Source: Actinomadura macra NBRC 14102
Lineage (GTDB): Bacteria; Actinomycetota; Actinomycetes; Streptosporangiales; Streptosporangiaceae
Direction: 5' to 3'
DNA length: 64,000 bases
NCBI RefSeq assembly: GCF_001552215.1
Contig: NZ_BCQT01000010.1
Location: 186,001 to 250,000, forward strand
A model generated the notes under the pieces. That model saw nothing but the letters and a program-made list of their open reading frames with translations, did no database searches and was not told the DNA's origin. This document shows positions 25,717-34,139 of this stretch, piece after piece (position 1 is the stretch's first letter; each line of letters opens with the position of its first letter). The translations under genes were made by a program, and so were the position numbers.

Positions 25717-26037
25717 TCATCGCCATTGGCGGGTGTTATTGCGGGCTTCCTTGCGGCGGAGCGCATCCTCCAGGTCAACACCGCTGCGGTTGACCACGGC
25801 CAACAGCATCAGCAGCACGTCGGCGGCTTCGTCGCCGACGTCGGCGCTTCTTCGCCGCCGCACGTCCTGTGGCTGTCCGGTCAAGGCCCCCACCGCGCCG
25901 GCGAGTTCCCCGACCTCCTCGCACAGCTTTAGGCATTGCGACTCGGTCGAACGCCCATCGAACCCGCGTTCGACTTCTAGCTTTGCCACGTAGGTCTGTA
26001 GATCGCGCAGGGACGTGTTCTGGGCCAAGGGGTCCAT
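25717..26037 (-). CDS. MazG-like nucleotide pyrophosphohydrolase
   Basis: A 106-residue all-alpha NTP pyrophosphatase of the MazG superfamily. The metal-binding motifs are clear: LCEEVGELAGAV (ExxE) and GDEAADVLLMLL (ExxD). Such enzymes hydrolyse house-cleaning or modified NTPs to NMPs. It is the fourth minus-strand gene after a thymidylate-kinase-like, an HhH-GPD-type and a radical SAM gene (104 bp downstream of the last), so a nucleotide-related joint role is likely, though it may have its own promoter. Confidence 0.87.
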   Translation of the reverse strand: MDPLAQNTSLRDLQTYVAKLEVERGFDGRSTESQCLKLCEEVGELAGAVGALTGQPQDVRRRRSADVGDEAADVLLMLLAVVNRSGVDLEDALRRKEARNNTRQWR

Positions 26038-26141
26038 ACCAGCTTGTCACCCCATGATGTAGGTGGGACGAATGGGGTGCTGAGGCTAGCAGCCGATCAC
26101 CGGCGGCGGCCGCAGTTCATGTGGCCTGGTCTTGGTCGCGG

Positions 26142-27182
26142 TCAGTCCAGGACAACCATGGTCCTTTCCAGGTATTTATCCAGGTGAGCCCCCTTGTAGG
26201 GGTAGCAGGCCCACACCTGTTGCACGGTCTGGGCGTGCAGATCCGCGAAGGGATCGATGCAGTCGGGTTTCTGCCAGACCGGGGAGGCCACCGTGCGTCC
26301 GTCGGGCTCTATCAGGATCGCGTGGCCGGCGCCGATCTTTATCCAGTCGGCGATGGTGATACGTGGCCGCCATCCGCACGCCTGTCGCTCGGTCTTCAGA
26401 AACCTCTCCAGCTCGTTGAGTTCCTCACCGGTGGTGAAATCCTCGAACAGATTCCGGGAGTAGCCCTTAGGAATCGTGGTGAGGATTTTGACCTTCTTGG
26501 CGTCGAAGATGTCACCGGTCTGGCAGATGTAGTGGATCTTCCTCTTGTTGGAGCCCATGTAGACGCAGATCACCGAAAGTGGGATCCCCTCCTCGGCCAC
26601 GCGCCGCAGACCGCGGATCACCATGTCGTAGTTCCCGCGAATGCGGTCGTGCGGACCGCGCGGGCCGTCAACGGTAATGTCGATGTAGTCGACCAGCTCC
26701 CGCAGCCGCGCGGCACCGTCTCGGGTGATCATAGAGGCGTTGGTGGACAGCACGACCTGTTCGAATCGGGGCTGGCAGTACTCCAGGACATCCCAGAAGT
26801 GCGTGTAGCGCATAGGTTCGCCGCCCGACAGGATGATCCGCCGCATCCCCGCGAGCTTGTCGAGCATAGCCAGGACCTCGGGGTAGGTACGCGTGGTGAT
26901 GCCGGGCGGCTCCGAGCAGTAGGCGCAGGAGAAGTTACAGTCGCGAGTGAGCTGGAATGTTACCGACAGCGGCCGGTCCATCTGTTGGACCAGCCCGGCG
27001 GTCTCCTCGCCGCCAGGGGCAGTGAAGCTTTGCTTGTCGGCGTCGAACACCAACGACGGCAGCGCGCCCGCAGGTGGCCTGTAGGAGCTGCCCCGGCAAC
27101 TGGCTGACCGGGGCAGTTCCCGAGTCTTGGGGATACCACCCGCCGGGTGCGCGTGGACCGGGGCGGCAGACGGCTGTGTCAT
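26142..27182 (-). CDS. Radical SAM protein
   Basis: A 346-residue radical SAM enzyme. The [4Fe-4S] ligands are Cys82, Cys86 and Cys89 in CNFSCAYC, and the SAM motif SGGEP follows. ATG 27182 is chosen because GGAAGG lies 7 nt upstream; the frame is open further upstream. The C-terminus has a few Cys (DCIDPF, ACYPYKG) but not a full SPASM domain. It sits 35 bp downstream of an HhH-GPD-type gene which is coupled to a thymidylate-kinase-like gene. A modified nucleotide or nucleoside as substrate is inferred from neighbours; the sequence does not place it in a named subfamily. Confidence 0.85.
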   Translation of the reverse strand: MTQPSAAPVHAHPAGGIPKTRELPRSASCRGSSYRPPAGALPSLVFDADKQSFTAPGGEETAGLVQQMDRPLSVTFQLTRDCNFSCAYCSEPPGITTRTYPEVLAMLDKLAGMRRIILSGGEPMRYTHFWDVLEYCQPRFEQVVLSTNASMITRDGAARLRELVDYIDITVDGPRGPHDRIRGNYDMVIRGLRRVAEEGIPLSVICVYMGSNKRKIHYICQTGDIFDAKKVKILTTIPKGYSRNLFEDFTTGEELNELERFLKTERQACGWRPRITIADWIKIGAGHAILIEPDGRTVASPVWQKPDCIDPFADLHAQTVQQVWACYPYKGAHLDKYLERTMVVLD

Positions 27183-27217
27183 AGCGGGCCCTTCCATGTC
27201 GGCAGTGCATTGCGGTG

Positions 27218-27724
27218 CTAGGTCACCAGCACCTCGCGCAGGCGTGGGCACGAGCTGAGTGCCTGGTCAGTGATGGAGTCGGCTGGGCCGGTCAGCGGCA
27301 CGCCGTACTCGTGCGCCAGCAAGACAATGGCAACGCCGGCCTTGTGGCGGCCGATACCGGGAAAGCCGGTAAGCCGGGCCAGCAGCACGGCCGCGCGCGG
27401 CTCTCCGGCCCACACGTTGCGGGCCCGGCCGCCGTAGTCGTCGACGAGTTGCCCACAGATCCCTGTGACGTGGCGGGCCATCGAGGTGGCGAACGGGTGG
27501 ACGGCGGGCGGCTGCCGCATCACCTGGGCCAACCAGACCGGATCGGCGACCGCCAGCACGGCGGCGTCCAGCCCGCTAAGCCCGGGCGATCTGGTGAGCC
27601 GCTCGGCGAGCCGCATCGGCCCCTTCCAGGCAGTCTCGGCGCGGATTTGCTGGTTGAACAGCACCCCCAGCAGAAACGCCAGGTCCCCGGCGGGCGCATC
27701 GAGATCGGGCAAGTCGGGGCTCAC
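27218..27724 (-). CDS. HhH-GPD-type base-excision-repair-like protein
   Basis: A 168-residue helical protein. The N-terminal LAFLLGVLFNQQIRAETAW and GPMRLAERL stretch matches the actinobacterial HhH-GPD-type family, and FPGIGRHKAG is a helix-hairpin-helix. The GTG at 27724 overlaps the kinase stop (GTGA), so this start is preferred over an ATG nine codons upstream. A catalytic Lys/Asp pair cannot be assigned by eye, so it may bind rather than cut modified bases. It links the kinase and the radical SAM gene in one operon. Confidence 0.72.
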   Translation of the reverse strand: MSPDLPDLDAPAGDLAFLLGVLFNQQIRAETAWKGPMRLAERLTRSPGLSGLDAAVLAVADPVWLAQVMRQPPAVHPFATSMARHVTGICGQLVDDYGGRARNVWAGEPRAAVLLARLTGFPGIGRHKAGVAIVLLAHEYGVPLTGPADSITDQALSSCPRLREVLVT

Positions 27725-28311
27725 TGGGCACCCTTGCGGCAGTGCTCGCATAGCCAGTCGAGCAGGCGATAGTGATCGGTCATCGTGGAATTATCGACGA
27801 CCGCGCTCGTCACACCCCGACTTTGCATCACTCCGGCGTAGTAGAGATAGGCGGCCGTCTCCGCCGCAGGGTCCTGTCGCTGCAGACGCGTCGCCCGCGC
27901 CCTTCCCACGCGACGGCGGTCCAACTCGGCGGCGCCCACGCGCAGCACCACGTTCACGCAGGGCAGCGGAAAGCCGCGGTTCAGCTGCTCGATGACGCTC
28001 TCACCGACACCGTCAGCAGTGTGGAACACATATGAAGACAGCAGGTAGCGGTCGCAGATCACCGCGCGGCCCCGTGCCAACGCCGGCGCGATCACGTCGG
28101 CGACGTGCCGCCGCCGATCTTCAGCAATCGCCGACGCCAACCCCACGCCCTGTACTCGCTGTTCCAGGGACAGATCGAATGTCGGAGTCGGCTCCTTGGT
28201 CAGCACCGGCGCCGCGGCGGCCCCTTCCAGCCGGTCGGCCAACGCAGTGATCAGCGTTGTCTTACCCGCCGCCTTCGGACCCTCCAACGCGATGAACCGG
28301 CCACCGAACAC
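27721..28311 (-). CDS. Thymidylate-kinase-like nucleotide kinase
   Basis: A 196-residue P-loop kinase. Walker A is GPKAAGKTT (residues 11-19), the DR motif is CDRYLLSS, and a lid-like Arg cluster RRRVGRARATRLQRQ follows, as in dTMP kinases. The P-loop differs from the usual GxDGxGKS/T (Lys-Ala-Ala instead of Asp-Gly-x), so it may act on a modified or different nucleotide. First gene of the kinase / HhH-GPD / radical SAM operon. The housekeeping tmk is normally elsewhere, next to DNA polymerase III genes. Confidence 0.82.
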   Translation of the reverse strand: MFGGRFIALEGPKAAGKTTLITALADRLEGAAAAPVLTKEPTPTFDLSLEQRVQGVGLASAIAEDRRRHVADVIAPALARGRAVICDRYLLSSYVFHTADGVGESVIEQLNRGFPLPCVNVVLRVGAAELDRRRVGRARATRLQRQDPAAETAAYLYYAGVMQSRGVTSAVVDNSTMTDHYRLLDWLCEHCRKGAQ

Positions 28312-28433
28312 CCTGCACCTCCGCTTACACGAAAGGCGATTCCCACAGAATCCAGATTCTCTCGGTAGGTAACGGCTCCGGTCCCCTAACCTGCCAGCCA
28401 GTTCGAGGACCCCAAACGCTCCTCAAGGGTCTC

Positions 28434-28670
28434 TTGCGCGCGATACCGGACCGCGATGAACACCCGGCCACAACACCCTGCGGTTCACCCACCAACTGCG
28501 AGCGCGTCGCCGGGCAGTTCATCCAACACGTCCCGATCATGATCGAGGACATCAGCTCCGGTGCGGCCATGGCGCGGACCATTCCGGCGCTTCGTGCCAT
28601 CGGCTACCCCGTGGACGTGGAATTCTGGTCCACCGGTGAAACCTGCTGTCCCGAAAACCCCTGCATCTGA
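28434..28670 (+). other. Unassigned short open frame (possible gene remnant)
   Basis: A 78-codon frame directly upstream of the broken phosphotransferase. Its second half (around FIQHVPIMIEDISSG) reads like protein and ends with a Cys-rich CCPENPC tail, but no family is recognised and no convincing ribosome-binding site precedes an early start. It may be the tail of a degraded gene. Confidence 0.3.
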
Positions 28671-28689
28671 TCTACAAGGAAGGCTGTCG

Positions 28690-29504
28690 ATGACGCACGC
28701 TGCATGGGCCGACCTGCCTGAGCGGGTGAGGGATGCCGTCCAAGCACGCACCGGCGAGGTGACCGTGGTGACACGGCCGCCAGCGGGCAACCACGCCCAC
28801 TTCGCTGGGAAGCTCACGACACTGACCGGCCCCGTCTTCGTCAAGGGCGCCCGCAAGGAACCCGACCGGGACGGTTCGGAGGTCGCGGCACTGCGCAACG
28901 AGGCCCGGATCAACCCGCACGTGCAGCCATTCGCCCCTCGCCTCCTCTGGACCATCGACCGGGATGGCTGCTCCTGGGCCTTGAGTATGTTCGAGCTCGC
29001 CATGCCGACTACACGCCTGGTTCCCCAGACCTTGCTCTGCTGGCCAAGACCATAGAGTCGCTCCAGGCGATGCCCGCCCCCGATGCGGTGGTGCTCCAAG
29101 TGGAGTGGCGTTGGCAACCAGTCCTGGATGACGTGTCCGCCATGGCCGGCGGCACATTGCTTCACGCGGACCTCAATCCCGACAACCTGCTGATCACTGC
29201 TGGTGGACGCGTCTACGTCGTGGACTGGGCGTTCACCTCGCGCGGGGCCGCCTGGGTGGAACTGGGCCTTCTCATCCCGTGGCTGCTCAAAGCCGGGCAC
29301 AGCCCCGGCCAGGTGGCGCAGTGGCTGGGCCGGTTCCCCTCCTGGGCGCAAACCGCCCCAGCCTCCATCGACCGACTTGCTTGGGCATTTGCCGAAACCT
29401 GGCGGCGGCGCAGCGCCGCCGATCCTGCTACCACCTGGAAGTCCGAACTGGCTGCCTTGGGGCAGCAGTGGGCCGACCACCGCCAAGCCGGGCCCGTCTC
29501 GTAA
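28690..29504 (+). pseudogene. Phosphotransferase (APH/choline-kinase fold), frameshifted
   Basis: The ATG at 28690 (AAGGAAGG upstream) opens a kinase-like N-terminal lobe, but the frame is lost near 28964-28972. The second part, in another frame, carries the conserved LLHADLNPDNLLI catalytic loop and VVDWAF metal motif. Reading across the break gives a continuous APH-like protein of about 270 residues with WLLLGLEYV at the junction. The local sequence fits loss of one GGCT from a repeat. Such genes in actinobacteria often lie near DUF397/XRE regulators. It is either decayed or a sequence error. Confidence 0.8.
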
Positions 29505-29533
29505 AGATCGGGAATCCGGTGCACACGACCTCC

Positions 29534-29539
29534 TCTAGC
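29534..29539. repeat. Target-site duplication of IS481 element, left copy
   Basis: TCTAGC, repeated exactly at 30650-30655 on the other side of the element. Confidence 0.85.
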
Positions 29540-30649
29540 TGTACTGACCACGGAGGTTGGGAACGCCGCGGCACGGTCGGATGATCTTGCAATGAGGGAG
29601 GGCCTCCGGGTTCGGTGTGGATTGCGACATCTCCACCGGACGCCAGGAGGCCCTCATGCCCCACCGTAACGCCCCACTGACCGAGACCGGACGCCTGCGC
29701 CTGGCCCGCTGCGTGGTCCAGGACGGCTGGCCACTGCGGCGGGCCGCCGAACGATTCCAGGTCTCGGTCAGCACAGCCCAGCGGTGGGCGACCCGCTACC
29801 GCGAGTTGGGCCAAGCCGGGATGGCCGACCGCTCTTCACGCCCCCACCACAGCCCCCGCCGCACCCCCACCCGCACCGAGCGGCGCATCATCAAAGTACG
29901 GGTCCTGCGCCGGTGGGGACCGGCCCGCATCGCCTACCTCCTGGGCCTGCCACCCTCCACCGTCCACCGCGTACTGACCCGCTACGGCCTGCCCCGCCTG
30001 CGGCACCTGGACCGCGCCACCGGCCACACCATCCGCCGCTACGAACACCACGCACCCGGCGACCTGGTCCACGTCGACATCAAGAAACTCGGCAACATCC
30101 CCGACGGCGGCGGACACCGCGTGCACGGCCGCGCCACCGGCACCCGCAACTCCTCGGCCCACCGCGACCCCGCCCGCCCCCGCACCGTGCACGGCCGCCC
30201 CAACCTGGGCTACAGCTACCTACACAACGCCGTCGACGACCACTCCCGCCTGGCCTACACCGAAATCCTGCCCGACGAGACCAAAGAGTCGGCCACCGCG
30301 TTCTGGCAGCGGGCACAGACGTTCTTCGCCAACGCCGGCATCACGGTACAGCGCGTGCTGACCGACAACGGCTCGTGCTACCGCTCACACCTGTGGCGCG
30401 ACACCCTCACCACGGCCGGGATCACCCACAAACGCACCCGCGCCTACCGGCCACAAACCAACGGCAAGGTCGAACGCTACAACCGCACCCTGCTCGACGA
30501 ATGGGCCTACTACCAGCCCTACACCAGCGAGACCGAACGCCGCACAGCACTCCCGCACTGGCTCCACACCTACAATCACCACCGCGGTCACACCGCACTC
30601 GGCGGCCTCCCACCCGCCAGCCGCGTTCCCAACCTCACGGGACAGAACA
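29540..30649 (+). mobile_element. IS481-family insertion sequence, complete
   Basis: A 1110-bp element bounded by 27-bp imperfect inverted repeats (22 of 27 match; both begin TGT and share GAGGTTGGGAACGC) at 29540-29566 and 30623-30649. Six-base direct repeats TCTAGC flank it (29534-29539 and 30650-30655). It holds one intact transposase. The clean ends suggest a recent insertion. Confidence 0.9.
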
Positions 30650-30654
30650 TCTAG
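29656..30654 (+). CDS. IS481-family transposase
   Basis: A 332-residue DDE transposase: N-terminal helix-turn-helix (LRRAAERFQVSVSTAQRW), then an integrase core with HVDIKKLG, YLHNAVDDHSRLAY, LTDNGSCY and the glutamate in QTNGKVERYNRTL. ATG 29656 is preferred because GGAGG lies six bases upstream. The frame has no stop inside the element: its TAG at 30652-30654 belongs to the target duplication, so the insertion site supplies the stop codon. Confidence 0.93.
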   Translation: MPHRNAPLTETGRLRLARCVVQDGWPLRRAAERFQVSVSTAQRWATRYRELGQAGMADRSSRPHHSPRRTPTRTERRIIKVRVLRRWGPARIAYLLGLPPSTVHRVLTRYGLPRLRHLDRATGHTIRRYEHHAPGDLVHVDIKKLGNIPDGGGHRVHGRATGTRNSSAHRDPARPRTVHGRPNLGYSYLHNAVDDHSRLAYTEILPDETKESATAFWQRAQTFFANAGITVQRVLTDNGSCYRSHLWRDTLTTAGITHKRTRAYRPQTNGKVERYNRTLLDEWAYYQPYTSETERRTALPHWLHTYNHHRGHTALGGLPPASRVPNLTGQNI

Positions 30655-30655
30655 C
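30650..30655. repeat. Target-site duplication of IS481 element, right copy
   Basis: TCTAGC, identical to 29534-29539; contains the TAG that ends the transposase frame. Confidence 0.85.
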
Positions 30656-30867
30656 CCACCGTCCACACTCACGTTCGTCACCGCCCGTCCCTGGCGGCTC
30701 CTAGGTCGAGCAGTCAACGCGTCCGGCTCGGGGCCTTCCGTGCCAGATGAGCCATGCGGGTTAGGCGACGACGTACCCAAGCGCTCCCCTCTATCGCACC
30801 CGGGCACCGCCTTCCAGGGTTCGCTGCCCGTTGGGGTTGGTGGTGGCCCGAGAGGTCAGTAGCCGGA

Positions 30868-31788
30868 TCAGCCGGGGGCACATATGACGCCCCCGTTTAT
30901 GTTGTAGCCGTTGGCGCCGGTGTGGATGGCGGTGATTCTCCAGTCGCTGTCGCTGATGGTGTGAGGCTTGCTGGATCTCAGGGAGGCGTTCGAGGTGAAC
31001 GTGACACCGACGCTGCTCTTGTCGGCCGGGCAAGCCCAGAGGGGTCCCTCATCGTTGGCATGGGAACTTTGCCCCTGTCTGTACCAGCCAGTGCTGCCGT
31101 CGTACGCGGTAGTGCAGATCGCGTAGAGGTCGATCTCGACGGTGTCGGCATCGCTTCGGGTGCCGCTCGCGCTGGCGTAGGTGATTGTGCTGGAGGGGTT
31201 GGTCCGCATGTCGCTGCCGGTCAGCGCTGCGGTGGGGCCCTTGGCCTCGGCTCCGACGTTCACCATGTGCTCGTACGGGACCTTGAAGGTCGAGCAGGTC
31301 AGCGTGAAGCCTTGCTGGTTGGGAACGGTCTTCGTCTCCTTGATGATCTTGTAGCCGGGCGACGGGGTGGCGCACACGGCGTACCAGGTCATCTCGAAGG
31401 GGGCGGGGTTGCCGGTGGTGGAGCGGGCCTTGATCAGCCAGCCGGTGCCGGCGATGGGGTAGGAGGCGGCCACGGTGTGCCCATAGGGAAGGTCGAAGCC
31501 GCCTCCCAGGGGCTGCTTGCCCTCGGGACAGTGGGCGATCTTGGCCTCGTAGGGCGAGACAGTCCCGCTCTCTTCAACCACTTCCACGTCGGACAAGCGG
31601 TGCGGGGCGCTCACGCCGGAGGCCGGGGCGACCGTGGCGAGGACGGGCGAGGCGGCGCTGGGCGAGGCGCCGGCGATGGCTGCGGCGGCGGTCGCGGCGA
31701 GTGCGGCGGCCATGGCGCGGCGGCGTGCCCGCGGACTGCCGGGGTGGCAGAGGGCTGGGAGGCTGGTGAGGGAGCGGCGAGACAGCAA
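30868..31788 (-). CDS. Secreted protein of unknown function with repeated Cys-containing units
   Basis: A 306-residue exported protein. TTG at 31788 is chosen because AAGGAGA lies a few bases upstream and it begins a signal peptide (basic start, Ala-rich core around residues 24-40). The mature part shows three units of ~80 residues, with conserved Cys in CPEGKQPLGGGF, WYAVCAT, LTCSTFK, LYAICTT and ACPADK, so an internally repeated beta fold is likely. No enzyme motif is seen. It stands alone after the IS481 element. Confidence 0.8.
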   Translation of the reverse strand: MLSRRSLTSLPALCHPGSPRARRRAMAAALAATAAAAIAGASPSAASPVLATVAPASGVSAPHRLSDVEVVEESGTVSPYEAKIAHCPEGKQPLGGGFDLPYGHTVAASYPIAGTGWLIKARSTTGNPAPFEMTWYAVCATPSPGYKIIKETKTVPNQQGFTLTCSTFKVPYEHMVNVGAEAKGPTAALTGSDMRTNPSSTITYASASGTRSDADTVEIDLYAICTTAYDGSTGWYRQGQSSHANDEGPLWACPADKSSVGVTFTSNASLRSSKPHTISDSDWRITAIHTGANGYNINGGVICAPG

Positions 31789-32089
31789 AACGGTCTCCTT
31801 TCCGGGAAGGCACCGCTGCCGGACTCCGCTGTGAAGATCCGGTCGGCGGTGAGCGTCTCACCGCCTGCCCGCGTCGCCAAGGGCTCCGAATTTCTGGCCT
31901 TCGCCGCCATCTGAAACTCTGGCCCACCCTGGGTGGTTACGGCCCCTCTGGAGCCGTGCTGACGTGTGGAGCGACCCGTGGGGTGACGTCATCGCGCGAC
32001 CAGTCCGAAACTGCCGACGTGCTGAACGAACGGCACAGCAGGAGGCCGCCTGCGGAGAAGGTCCCTCGTTTCGGCGGCACCCGGCTACC
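31789..32089. other. Intergenic region between the secreted protein and tetR
   Basis: About 300 bp with no credible gene. It must hold the promoter of the minus-strand secreted protein. A short CCACCCTGGGTGG palindrome lies near 31923; nothing else stands out. Confidence 0.5.
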
Positions 32090-32680
32090 TCACTGAGGAC
32101 GCTCGCTGGGATCGGGCTCTGGATCACCATGAAGGATCGAATGGAACGGCTGGCGCAGCAGTGCGGTGATCTTCTCCGGCGACGCGTCCCGCAGCCCGTC
32201 GAGACCCAACAGGTACCGGCCGATGACAGTCCCCAACGTCAGCGCGCCGATCAACGCCGTCCGCAGGTCCGCGTCCTCACCCGATATCGCGTCGGCGGCC
32301 TGGTGTTGCTCGGCGAGCATCGCTTCGCGCACCTCCTTGGCGGACTCAGGGTGGGTGAACATCGACCGGACCACGGCCAGCGCTCCGGCCGGTTCCGCCG
32401 TGACCTTCGCGCCCAGTGCCGCCAGCAGCAACTCGGCCACCTGCTCAGGGCTTCCACCAAGGGCTTCCTGCCGGTCGACCACGGCGATCCTGGCGAAGAG
32501 CTTCTCCTTCGACTCGAAGTACCTCATGACCAGACCGGGATCGGCTTTCGCCTCGGCCGCGATCGCGCGGATCGTCGTCCGGTCGTAGCCGTGCTCAGCG
32601 AACAGCTTCCGTGCCGCCACCAGGATCCGATCCTGGGTACGGCGCCGCTGCTCAGTTCGGGAAACAGGTGTGGAACCCAT
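32090..32680 (-). CDS. TetR-family transcriptional regulator
   Basis: A 196-residue TetR protein. The N-terminal helix-turn-helix (RILVAARKLFAEHGYDRTTI, then RAIAAEAKADPGLVMRYF) is complete, and the ligand domain is all-helical with a C-terminal TetR_C-like region. It is divergent from a small membrane-protein gene across 81 bp that contain two copies of the same 24-bp palindrome, so it almost certainly represses both genes. Confidence 0.93.
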   Translation of the reverse strand: MGSTPVSRTEQRRRTQDRILVAARKLFAEHGYDRTTIRAIAAEAKADPGLVMRYFESKEKLFARIAVVDRQEALGGSPEQVAELLLAALGAKVTAEPAGALAVVRSMFTHPESAKEVREAMLAEQHQAADAISGEDADLRTALIGALTLGTVIGRYLLGLDGLRDASPEKITALLRQPFHSILHGDPEPDPSERPQ

Positions 32681-32683
32681 TGA

Positions 32684-32707
32684 TTCAGTCTACATGCGTT
32701 GACTTTA
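32684..32707. promoter_or_regulatory. TetR operator copy 1 (imperfect)
   Basis: TTCAGTCTAC-ATGC-GTTGACTTTA: the same 10-4-10 layout as the perfect copy 43 bp away, with a few mismatches. It lies four bases upstream of the tetR start codon. Confidence 0.75.
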
Positions 32708-32726
32708 TGTCGGACCGGAGCTAGAT

Positions 32727-32750
32727 TTCAGTCAACTGACGTTGACTGAA
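32727..32750. promoter_or_regulatory. TetR operator copy 2 (perfect palindrome)
   Basis: TTCAGTCAAC-TGAC-GTTGACTGAA is a perfect 10-bp inverted repeat with 4-bp spacer, ending 11 bp before the ATG of the membrane-protein gene and just upstream of its GGAGG site. Confidence 0.85.
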
Positions 32751-32761
32751 TTGGAGGCATC

Positions 32762-33109
32762 ATGATCCAGACCATCGCGCTCTCCCTTCTCACCGGCCTC
32801 ATGGGAATCAACGCGCTGCCACACCTGATCAAGGGCATCCTCGGCGAGGAGTTCCCGACCGTGTTAGGAAACTCGCCCCTGGCCAACGCACTTGTCGGCG
32901 TTACCGGGATCCTGCTGGCCGCCCTCTTCGCATTCTGGGCCGATATGCCCAGCCACCCATGGACCGCCGCCGTCTCCGCCGCCATCGGCGCCTATGTCAT
33001 GGCCGCCTTCCACAGCCTGCGCGGCGCCTTCTGGCTGAACACCGCCACAGGCCGCGCCAACCCGTCCGTGTCGGCGAGCCAGGGCACACCAGGCGACCAG
33101 CACGGTTGA
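32762..33109 (+). CDS. Small membrane protein under TetR control
   Basis: A 115-residue protein with three hydrophobic segments (about 3-20, 45-65 and 70-88) and a polar tail. No family is assigned with certainty; the layout is like small DoxX-related or DUF-type membrane proteins. TTGGAGG lies 6 nt before the ATG. The perfect palindrome upstream makes it the likely main target of the divergent TetR regulator. Confidence 0.78.
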   Translation: MIQTIALSLLTGLMGINALPHLIKGILGEEFPTVLGNSPLANALVGVTGILLAALFAFWADMPSHPWTAAVSAAIGAYVMAAFHSLRGAFWLNTATGRANPSVSASQGTPGDQHG

Positions 33110-33214
33110 TTCGGTCGTTGATAGGTGGCGCTACACCCGGACTTGCATCCCGCCGGAGTAGGTGTTTCATCCAGGGTGTATTCGAGGGAGTTACTGGTCC
33201 CGGGGTCGTGCGGC

Positions 33215-33952
33215 TCACAGCTGGGATCTCAGTACGGCGACTTCGGGCCACGGGTCGAAGCCGTGCTCGACCAGCCAGCGGACCGCCCGCAGGCTGCGCA
33301 GTGACCACCATGCGCGGATCACCTCTCGGTCGACGTCGGTGCCGTAGCCGGCGACGACGTCGTCAAGGTGCTCCGGGTGTCCGAGCGTCAAGGTGGCCAG
33401 GTCGAACAGGGCGTCGCCCTGGGCCGCCTCGGACCAGTCGATCACGCCGGTGATCTCGTCCCCGTCGAGGAACACGTGGGTGACCTGGAGGTCGCCGTGC
33501 ATGAACACCGGGGTCCACGGCCGGAGCGCGGCCTCGGCGACCCGGCGGTTGCGGGTGACCACGTCGGCGGCAAGGACGTCGTTGGTGACGAGCCACTCGC
33601 ATTCGCCGTCCAGGTGCGAAGCGATCTCCGCAAGGCTGCGGCCGGGCCATGGCGGCAGCGGCGCGTCGTGCAGCATCCGTGCGGCGGCACCCGCCGCTGC
33701 CCACGCGGCCGGCGGCGCGGTCGACGGCTCGCCGAGGCGGCCGAGTGCCGTCCCGGGGAGGGCTGCTAGCGCGAGCACGGGCGGTCTACGCCACAGCACC
33801 TCTGGGGTTGGGATCGGCGCCAGGGCCATCGCCTCGACCTCGACGTCGGTGCGCGTCTGATCAGTGTCGACCTTCAGGAACACCTCGCCGACGCGCAGGG
33901 TAGCGCGCTCATGATGCGCGACGACGACCTCGACCTCCTGCACGCCGGTCAT
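33215..33952 (-). CDS. Aminoglycoside-phosphotransferase-family kinase
   Basis: A 245-residue APH/choline-kinase-fold protein. The catalytic loop is MHGDLQVTHVFL and the metal-binding motif is VIDWSEA. The start is taken at 33952; upstream in-frame ATGs exist but add a region without similarity to the fold. Family members phosphorylate aminoglycosides, macrolides or small metabolites; no substrate can be read from the sequence. It is a single gene between the TetR pair and the DUF6506 gene. Confidence 0.85.
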   Translation of the reverse strand: MTGVQEVEVVVAHHERATLRVGEVFLKVDTDQTRTDVEVEAMALAPIPTPEVLWRRPPVLALAALPGTALGRLGEPSTAPPAAWAAAGAAARMLHDAPLPPWPGRSLAEIASHLDGECEWLVTNDVLAADVVTRNRRVAEAALRPWTPVFMHGDLQVTHVFLDGDEITGVIDWSEAAQGDALFDLATLTLGHPEHLDDVVAGYGTDVDREVIRAWWSLRSLRAVRWLVEHGFDPWPEVAVLRSQL

Positions 33953-34139
33953 TATCGCGGGATGACCACCGCACATCGCCACGGGTTTATCGCGTGCTTT
34001 CCGAAAGGTCGCACGGGCGGCGGTGCGGGAGCGGCATCGCCCGGTCGGCTCGCGCATCTTGTCGTCTTCCCGGTCAGAAGCGTTTCGTGGTGCCGGTCTC
34101 GTTGACCTCTAGTTCGGTTGAGGTGGCAATGTCCTGAAC

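Noticed and set aside
26142..27182. Assignment of the radical SAM protein as a prokaryotic viperin
   Set aside because: Kinase neighbour fits, but the cluster region CNFSCAYCSEP and C-terminal half do not show viperin signatures that I recognise; left as radical SAM of unknown substrate.
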